A stretch of 64,000 bases of DNA from Arenicellales bacterium (GTDB lineage Bacteria > Pseudomonadota > Gammaproteobacteria > BMS3Bbin11), in NCBI GenBank assembly GCA_029287915.1, contig JARFQE010000065.1, forward strand, positions 25,877 to 89,876, read 5' to 3'. The translations under genes were made by a program, and so were the position numbers. Every line of letters begins with the position of its first letter. Positions within the stretch are counted from its first letter, which is position 1. Positions 58,515 through 64,000 of the stretch are shown here, one piece after another. Below the pieces are notes generated by a model. It ran no database searches. It was not told where the DNA came from and saw only the letters and a program-made list of their open reading frames with translations.

Positions 58515-59246
58515 CCGCGTATCATCACCATCAACCTCGACATCAAATGAAGCGACACTTTAGCCAACTGATTATTTCAGATAGGATGTGAAGAAAACGT
58601 CAACAGCCTGTGAAGAAAGAGTCGGCAGATATATTTTTTACTTGACAAAATTCATTTAAAGCGGTTTTGTTCACAAAAGCTATAAAACATGAAATGTGTG
58701 TGAAGATGTGAAAACATTCTCATTTAATTTGTTAAATATATAATATAACGTATTGTATTTAATAACATATAACAGATTGAGTAAAATATAGGCAATCTAA
58801 CGTTGATTTCACTATTGCTTGATTTTGAGGCAGTTGCACACCTATATCCACAAACTTATCCACAATTTTTGTGGAAAAGATAATTGTGAAAAATCGTAAC
58901 AATTCATCTTTGACGGTTGCATCAGCGAGCGATATACAGGCCATTAAACGTCTTCAAACACTTGCCGCTGAGCTTGATAGAATTTCTGTGCCAATGAATC
59001 ACGCGACACGAGTTCAGCAGGAAGAGTAACGCAGCATCAGTTACTGTATAGTCGGGCATACGAATCGCTCCGGGTGCCTGATGCAAAACAAAGGCTTAGT
59101 ACTAGTTAATGTAAAGCCAATTGCTATTTTTTTCTATTCTCTGGAGAAACGGGGTACATGGAAACTGGCGCAAGGTCAAATCCTCCTTGCTCAGGTCGAT
59201 TGCAGCTTGTAAGCAGGGCATATCTCCCTGTATGTTTCTAATAACT

Positions 59247-59873
59247 ATGTATTATTCGGAAAAGTTCAACAGCATTACCCATCTCGTTGGCACCGTGCTG
59301 TCGCTAATGGCTTTCGGCTCGTTGATTACCGTCGCGATCCAGCAACAGGACCTGCTGCTCGGAATTGGATTCCTGACCTTTGGCCTGACACTGGTTTTGC
59401 TGTACAGCTTTTCAACGCTTTACCACAGCTTCAAAAGTCCGTTGCTTAAACGTCTTTTTCAACAGCTCGATCATATATCGATTTACCTGCTGATCGCTGG
59501 CACCTATACACCGTTTATGCTGGTGACATTGATCGACAGCAGTGGAGTATGGATTTTATCTGCCGTATGGTCGCTGGCCATTATTGGTATCACGTTAGAA
59601 CTGGCAGTGAATAACCGTAACGAGGTACTACAAATCATCATCTACCTGATAATGGGCTGGCTGGTCGTCATCGATTTTGATGCCCTGGCCGAGGCACTGC
59701 CTGCAACGGGCTTCAATCTACTGGCGGCAGGCGGGGTTGCCTACACGGTGGGGGTGGTTTTCTATGTACTGGACCACAAGAAACTGTTAATACATTCCCA
59801 TGGTATCTGGCATCTTTTCGTTCTGGTTGGTTCCTTCCTGCATTTCGCTACTGTCATCGTATACGTAAGGTGA
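59247..59873 (+). CDS. Hemolysin III / YqfA family membrane protein
   Basis: MYYSEKFNSITHLVGTVLSLMAFGSLI; FSTLYHSFKSPLLKRLFQQLDHISIYLLIAGTYTPFML; HGIWHLFVLVGSFLHF. Confidence 0.92.
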   Translation: MYYSEKFNSITHLVGTVLSLMAFGSLITVAIQQQDLLLGIGFLTFGLTLVLLYSFSTLYHSFKSPLLKRLFQQLDHISIYLLIAGTYTPFMLVTLIDSSGVWILSAVWSLAIIGITLELAVNNRNEVLQIIIYLIMGWLVVIDFDALAEALPATGFNLLAAGGVAYTVGVVFYVLDHKKLLIHSHGIWHLFVLVGSFLHFATVIVYVR

Positions 59874-60058
59874 TCAAACGAGATGACTGAGTTTTATGGT
59901 CAGGATCAGGTAAGGATGTTGGGCGAGAAATCCCTCGATGTTTGTCAAGCCAACGCTGCTCAGTTTGAAGGTGGGCTTCTTGGCTTCTGTATTGCGACCG
60001 TCTATGTCCACTGATAATCTGCAGGACATTCCACATAAAGGCATGACGAGGAGGGTAT

Positions 60059-60748
60059 TTGGATAAAGATCTAACTGGTCGCAGCGACACCCCGATTGAA
60101 CCTGCAGAAGACAGCAATCTGGATGGCAATGAGTCTTATACACGCAGTATCCTCGTATTGCTGGCCCATCCATCACTGGATCGATCAGAGGTTAATCGCC
60201 CGCTGGCAGTCGCGACGGCAACCGTTGATGGTGTGAGCATAGTCGATCTGTATGCCGAATATCCGGATTTTGATATCGATGTAGACCGCGAGCAATCACG
60301 GCTGCTGCAGCATGATGTGATTGTATTTATGCATCCCCTGTACTGGTATTCGACACCATCTATATTGAAGGAATGGCAGGACCTGGTACTGGAACATGGT
60401 TTTGCCTATGGTTCCAGTGGTACTGCACTGCATGGAAAGATCTTCTTCAACGCGATCACGGCCGGTGGTGCAGAGGCCGCCTATCGCGCCGACGGTTACA
60501 ATCATTACACCATACGTGAGCTGCTGCATCCGCTGGAACAGACTGCAATGTTATGCGGCATGACTTACCTGCCACCTTATGCACTTTTCAGTGCGCGCAC
60601 GGCTGTTGAAGAAGGGCGAGTGGATGCACACGTGAACAACTGGATCAAACTGCTTGAAGCATTGCGCGATGACAAACTGGATATTTCTGACACTCTTCAG
60701 CAACCCAGCCTGGGCCATCAAATAGCCAGTCTAATCAGAGAGGAATGA
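60059..60748 (+). CDS. NAD(P)H oxidoreductase, KefF-like flavodoxin-fold ancillary protein
   Basis: ILVLLAHPSLDRSEVNRPL; HDVIVFMHPLYWYSTPSILKEWQDLVLEHGFAYG; immediately upstream of a Kef-type antiporter. Confidence 0.9.
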   Translation: MDKDLTGRSDTPIEPAEDSNLDGNESYTRSILVLLAHPSLDRSEVNRPLAVATATVDGVSIVDLYAEYPDFDIDVDREQSRLLQHDVIVFMHPLYWYSTPSILKEWQDLVLEHGFAYGSSGTALHGKIFFNAITAGGAEAAYRADGYNHYTIRELLHPLEQTAMLCGMTYLPPYALFSARTAVEEGRVDAHVNNWIKLLEALRDDKLDISDTLQQPSLGHQIASLIREE

Positions 60749-60751
60749 TAC

Positions 60752-62662
60752 ATGGATGGATTACTTTTTAATGCTTTCATCTATCTATGCGCAGCGGTGA
60801 TTGCTGTGCCAATTGCTCGGCGCCTCGGTCTCGGGTCAGTACTGGGTTACCTGATCGCCGGTATTGTTATAGGTCCGGTGATTGGACTGGTCGGTGCAGA
60901 AACAGAAGAAATTAAACATTTCGCGGAATTCGGCGTCGTGATGATGCTGTTTCTTGTCGGACTCGAACTGGAGCCCAAGCTACTGTGGGAAATGCGCGCA
61001 CGATTGTTGGGGCTTGGTGGTCTGCAGGTGTTAATCACAGCCGGGCTAATCACAGGTATAGCAATGCTGCTGGATGTTTACTGGAGTGTGGCCATCGCTA
61101 TCGGTTTAATCTTTTCATTATCATCGACGGCCATCGTGCTGCAGACGCTGAATGAGAAAGGGCTGACCCAGACCAGTGGCGGCCGCTCCAGCTTCTCGGT
61201 GCTGTTATTCCAGGATATAGCAGTCATTCCGATGCTGGCATTGATTCCGCTGCTGGCACTGCCTGAACTTGCCGGCGATCAGGCAGGAGCTATGCATACC
61301 AGTACTGTCACTGATCATGGATATTCGCTCGTTGAAGGCCTTGCCGGCTGGGCTTATGCCCTGGTCGTACTGGGTGCAGTAGCAATTGTCGTTCTTGGCG
61401 GGCATTTTCTGAGCCGTCCACTATTTCGCTTTATTGCCGCTTCCAGATTGCGTGAGATCTTTACCGCCAGTGCACTGCTTCTGGTGATTGGCATAGCACT
61501 GCTGATGACACTGGTTGACCTGTCTCCTGCACTGGGGACTTTCCTTGCCGGTGTGGTATTGGCAAACAGTGAGTTTCGTCATGAACTCGAATCAGATATC
61601 GAACCTTTCAAGGGCCTGCTGCTTGGGCTGTTTTTCATCACCGTCGGTGCAGGCATCGATTTTGACATCCTGTTTGGTGACTTTACTACTATCATCGGAC
61701 TCACCTTCGCGGTCATGCTACTAAAGGCCGGAGTACTGTTATTTCTGGCACGTGTATTTCATCTTGAACGGGGTGCCGACTGGCTGTTTACACTCAGCCT
61801 GGCACAGGCAGGTGAGTTCGGCTTTGTGCTATTGAGTTTTACCTTACAGAATAATGTCATTCCTGTGGATATGGTGAAAACACTATCGCTAGTTGTCGCG
61901 CTGTCTATGCTGTTGACACCGGTGATGTTTATTATCTATGACAAAATCATTCTGCCGCGACTACAAGGAGACGAGACCCCCGGTGCCGATGAAATTGACA
62001 GGCAGGGCGCTGTCGTGATTGCCGGTCTGGGGCGTTTTGGCCAGGTCATCAACCGCCTGTTGATCGCCTGCGAAGTGCCTACGGTAGTGCTCGATCATGA
62101 GGCCGGCCATATCGATCGGCTGCGTAAATTTGGCATCAAGAGCTATTATGGTGATGCGTCCAGACCTGATCTGCTGCAAGCAGCAGGTATTGAGAAAGCC
62201 CGGCTTTTTATCGTCGCCATTGATGATCGCAATCGTGCTGTACAAATGGTTGAGTACGTGAAAAAAAACTATCCCCATGTGAAGGTGCTCGCACGCGCTT
62301 ATGACGTCAGACATCTATACCTGCTAAAGCGGGCAGGGGTCGACCTGGCAGTAAAAGAGTTATTCAACGGATCGCTGGAACTCGGTGCAGAGGCCCTGAG
62401 GATGCTCGGCTTTCATCCTTTCAAGGTTGAGAAGATGTCGCGCGCATTCCGCACCCATGATGATGTCGGGGTGGAAAAGCTTTATGAACTATGGGATGAA
62501 GACGTTGACCTGTCTGCAAACCGCGCCTTCCTTGCCAGTGCCCGTGAACATGCTGATAATCTTCAGCAGCAGATGCTGGCTGACCGGATGCAACTGCATG
62601 ATCGCACCGAGCGAGGCTGGACACCGCCGCCTAAAGGTTATACCGATGAGCTCAACGAATAA
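60752..62662 (+). CDS. Monovalent cation:proton antiporter-2 with TrkA-N domain (KefB/KefC-like)
   Basis: GSVLGYLIAGIVIGPVIGLV; LSSTAIVLQTLNEKG; Rossmann GAVVIAGLGRFGQVINRLL; C-terminal acidic/charged tail. Confidence 0.94.
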   Translation: MDGLLFNAFIYLCAAVIAVPIARRLGLGSVLGYLIAGIVIGPVIGLVGAETEEIKHFAEFGVVMMLFLVGLELEPKLLWEMRARLLGLGGLQVLITAGLITGIAMLLDVYWSVAIAIGLIFSLSSTAIVLQTLNEKGLTQTSGGRSSFSVLLFQDIAVIPMLALIPLLALPELAGDQAGAMHTSTVTDHGYSLVEGLAGWAYALVVLGAVAIVVLGGHFLSRPLFRFIAASRLREIFTASALLLVIGIALLMTLVDLSPALGTFLAGVVLANSEFRHELESDIEPFKGLLLGLFFITVGAGIDFDILFGDFTTIIGLTFAVMLLKAGVLLFLARVFHLERGADWLFTLSLAQAGEFGFVLLSFTLQNNVIPVDMVKTLSLVVALSMLLTPVMFIIYDKIILPRLQGDETPGADEIDRQGAVVIAGLGRFGQVINRLLIACEVPTVVLDHEAGHIDRLRKFGIKSYYGDASRPDLLQAAGIEKARLFIVAIDDRNRAVQMVEYVKKNYPHVKVLARAYDVRHLYLLKRAGVDLAVKELFNGSLELGAEALRMLGFHPFKVEKMSRAFRTHDDVGVEKLYELWDEDVDLSANRAFLASAREHADNLQQQMLADRMQLHDRTERGWTPPPKGYTDELNE

Positions 62663-62688
62663 TCTATGTTTGTCATAGCCGCTACTCC

Positions 62689-63959
62689 CTACAATACCGG
62701 TGACATCAACCTGCAGACACGCACCACCAGCTTGAACCAGAATGGTTTGTTGTCAAAGTCGCGCCCCTGCATTAGCCGGCAGCTGGCAAAGCTTTGTTCG
62801 AACATCGCTCTGCTATGACGACAAAATTCAGTATCCCCAATGAGTGCTGTAATCTCGAAGTTGAGCCGGAAGGAACGATTATCAAAATTAGCGGTGCCGA
62901 TTGCTGATAGAGAACTATCAGCCAGCACCACCTTCTCGTGCGTAAAGCCGTTTTGATAGCGGTAAAACTGGATGCCGCATTCAGACAATTCATCAAAGTA
63001 GCTATAGGCCGCAAAATACATCAATTTGTTATCCGGCATCTCGGGGATGATGATCCTGATATCTACTCCCCTTAACCTTGCCAGCATCAGTGCCGATATC
63101 ACACTTTCATCGGGTACGAAGTAGGGACTGGAAATCCAGATTCTGTGCTTTGCCGAATTGATGATATGAACAAACATCAGCAACGCTGTCTCGATCTCAT
63201 CGGCGGGACCTGTTGGCATGATTAAAACAGACATATCGCCGTGCTGGCTAGCCGTGGGTTTCCACTTCAGCTCGGGAATATTGTTTGTTGCCCAGCGCAA
63301 GTCTTCGATAAAGGACAACTGAGCCGGGATAACCGCTGGCCCTTCAATTTTAACGTGTGTATCACGCCATTTACCTATTTCTGGATCCCTGCCAAGATAC
63401 TCGTCGCCAACATTGTGACCGCCAATCCAGGCCGTTTTGCCATCGACCACAACAATTTTACGATGATTGCGGAAATTCAACTGGAAGCGGTTGCGTTTAC
63501 CTTTACGCGTATTAAATGGAGCTATCTGCACGCCGGCTTCCTTCAGTGCATTGATGTATGTTGCCGGCAGGCCCATTGAACCAAGCTCGTCATACAGGAA
63601 GTACACACGAATACCCTGTTTAGTCTTGTTTATAAGTCGTGAACTGAGTTCATTTCCCAGTCCATCAGCGTGAACGATATAGAACTGCACGAGTATGTAA
63701 TCTTCAGCTTTTTCAAGTCCATCGAAGATAGAATCAAACGTTGCTTTTCCGTCAATTAGTAATTCGCAGTCGTTACCATTCAGCAGCGGCAGGCGAGCGA
63801 GCCTTTCTGCTGCCCGTGTTTCAGCGTGGGTCTCGCCGTAACTGGATACAAAGGGCGCAAATGAATCTTTAAGCTGTTGCGGGATTATCTCAGTTACGTC
63901 AGATGCAGCCCTTCGTGCAAGTTCATAACCATCAAACTTACGCCTGCCAAATATCCAGT
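62689..63959 (-). CDS. cls: Cardiolipin synthase (phospholipase D family), 5' truncated at contig edge
   Basis: Two HKD-type motifs (NHRKIVVVDGKTAWIGGHNVGDEYLG; THEKVVLADSSLSAIGTANFDNRSF); frame continues upstream of 63690 (GLEKAEDYILVQFYIVHADG) into the adapter junction. Confidence 0.92.
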
Positions 63960-64000
63960 CTGTCTCTTATACACATCTCCGAGCCCACGAGACAGGAGTC
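63960..64000. other. Untrimmed Illumina Nextera adapter (Tn5 mosaic end + read-2 adapter + 7 nt index-like)
   Basis: CTGTCTCTTATACACATCT-CCGAGCCCACGAGAC-AGGAGTC at the very end; exact Nextera transposase read-2 adapter sequence. Confidence 0.97.

Noticed and set aside
58620-58890. Calling this segment the chromosomal origin oriC
   Set aside because: No dnaA, dnaN, gidA/mnmG, rpmH or parAB nearby; DnaA-like boxes alone are insufficient.
63960-63978. Tn5 mosaic end (CTGTCTCTTATACACATCT) as a mobile element boundary
   Set aside because: It is followed immediately by the Illumina Nextera adapter, so it is a library artefact rather than a natural transposon.
1-64000. CRISPR arrays, tRNA/rRNA genes, prophage or ICE modules
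   Set aside because: No regularly spaced repeats, recognisable tRNA/rRNA sequences, integrases, transposases or structural phage genes were found on reading.

Overview
The window is a chromosomal segment from a gammaproteobacterium, judged by gene content and order. It is dense in genes, with no rRNA, tRNA, CRISPR array or intact mobile element that I could recognise. Backbone: partial OprD-like porin, secreted glutaminase, AAEx/YidE-like transporter, cysM, PolB-like exonuclease, rlmD, rne / rluC, HAD phosphatase, HNH (YajD-like), TauE/SafE-like protein, cyclase-TPR protein, maf / antiporter / rpmF-plsX-fabH-fabD-fabG-acpP-fabF-pabB, then an inserted malonate module (TRAP dctPQM, TauE, matB, thioesterase), then pabC-mltG-tmk-holB-pilZ-tatD. 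Most interesting region (about 40-52 kb): a likely light-responsive locus. It has a CarH/LitR-type MerR regulator with a B12-binding domain. Around its divergent promoter are pairs of 11-bp-spaced TnTACA repeats, which match the published CarH operator pattern. A tightly packed 10-gene minus-strand unit follows (two CFA-synthase-like methyltransferases, DUF2878, DUF1295, DUF6134-like, lipocalin, FAD oxidoreductase, DUF1365) and ends in a pyrimidine-dimer DNA glycosylase. No photolyase is present in the window, although the ybgA-like (DUF523/DUF1722) gene that often accompanies phr is. A BLUF blue-light sensor lies about 2 kb beyond. The last 41 bases (63960-64000) are untrimmed Illumina Nextera adapter, so the right edge is a contig end rather than genome. 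All product calls come from reading the translated sequences; no database search was run.
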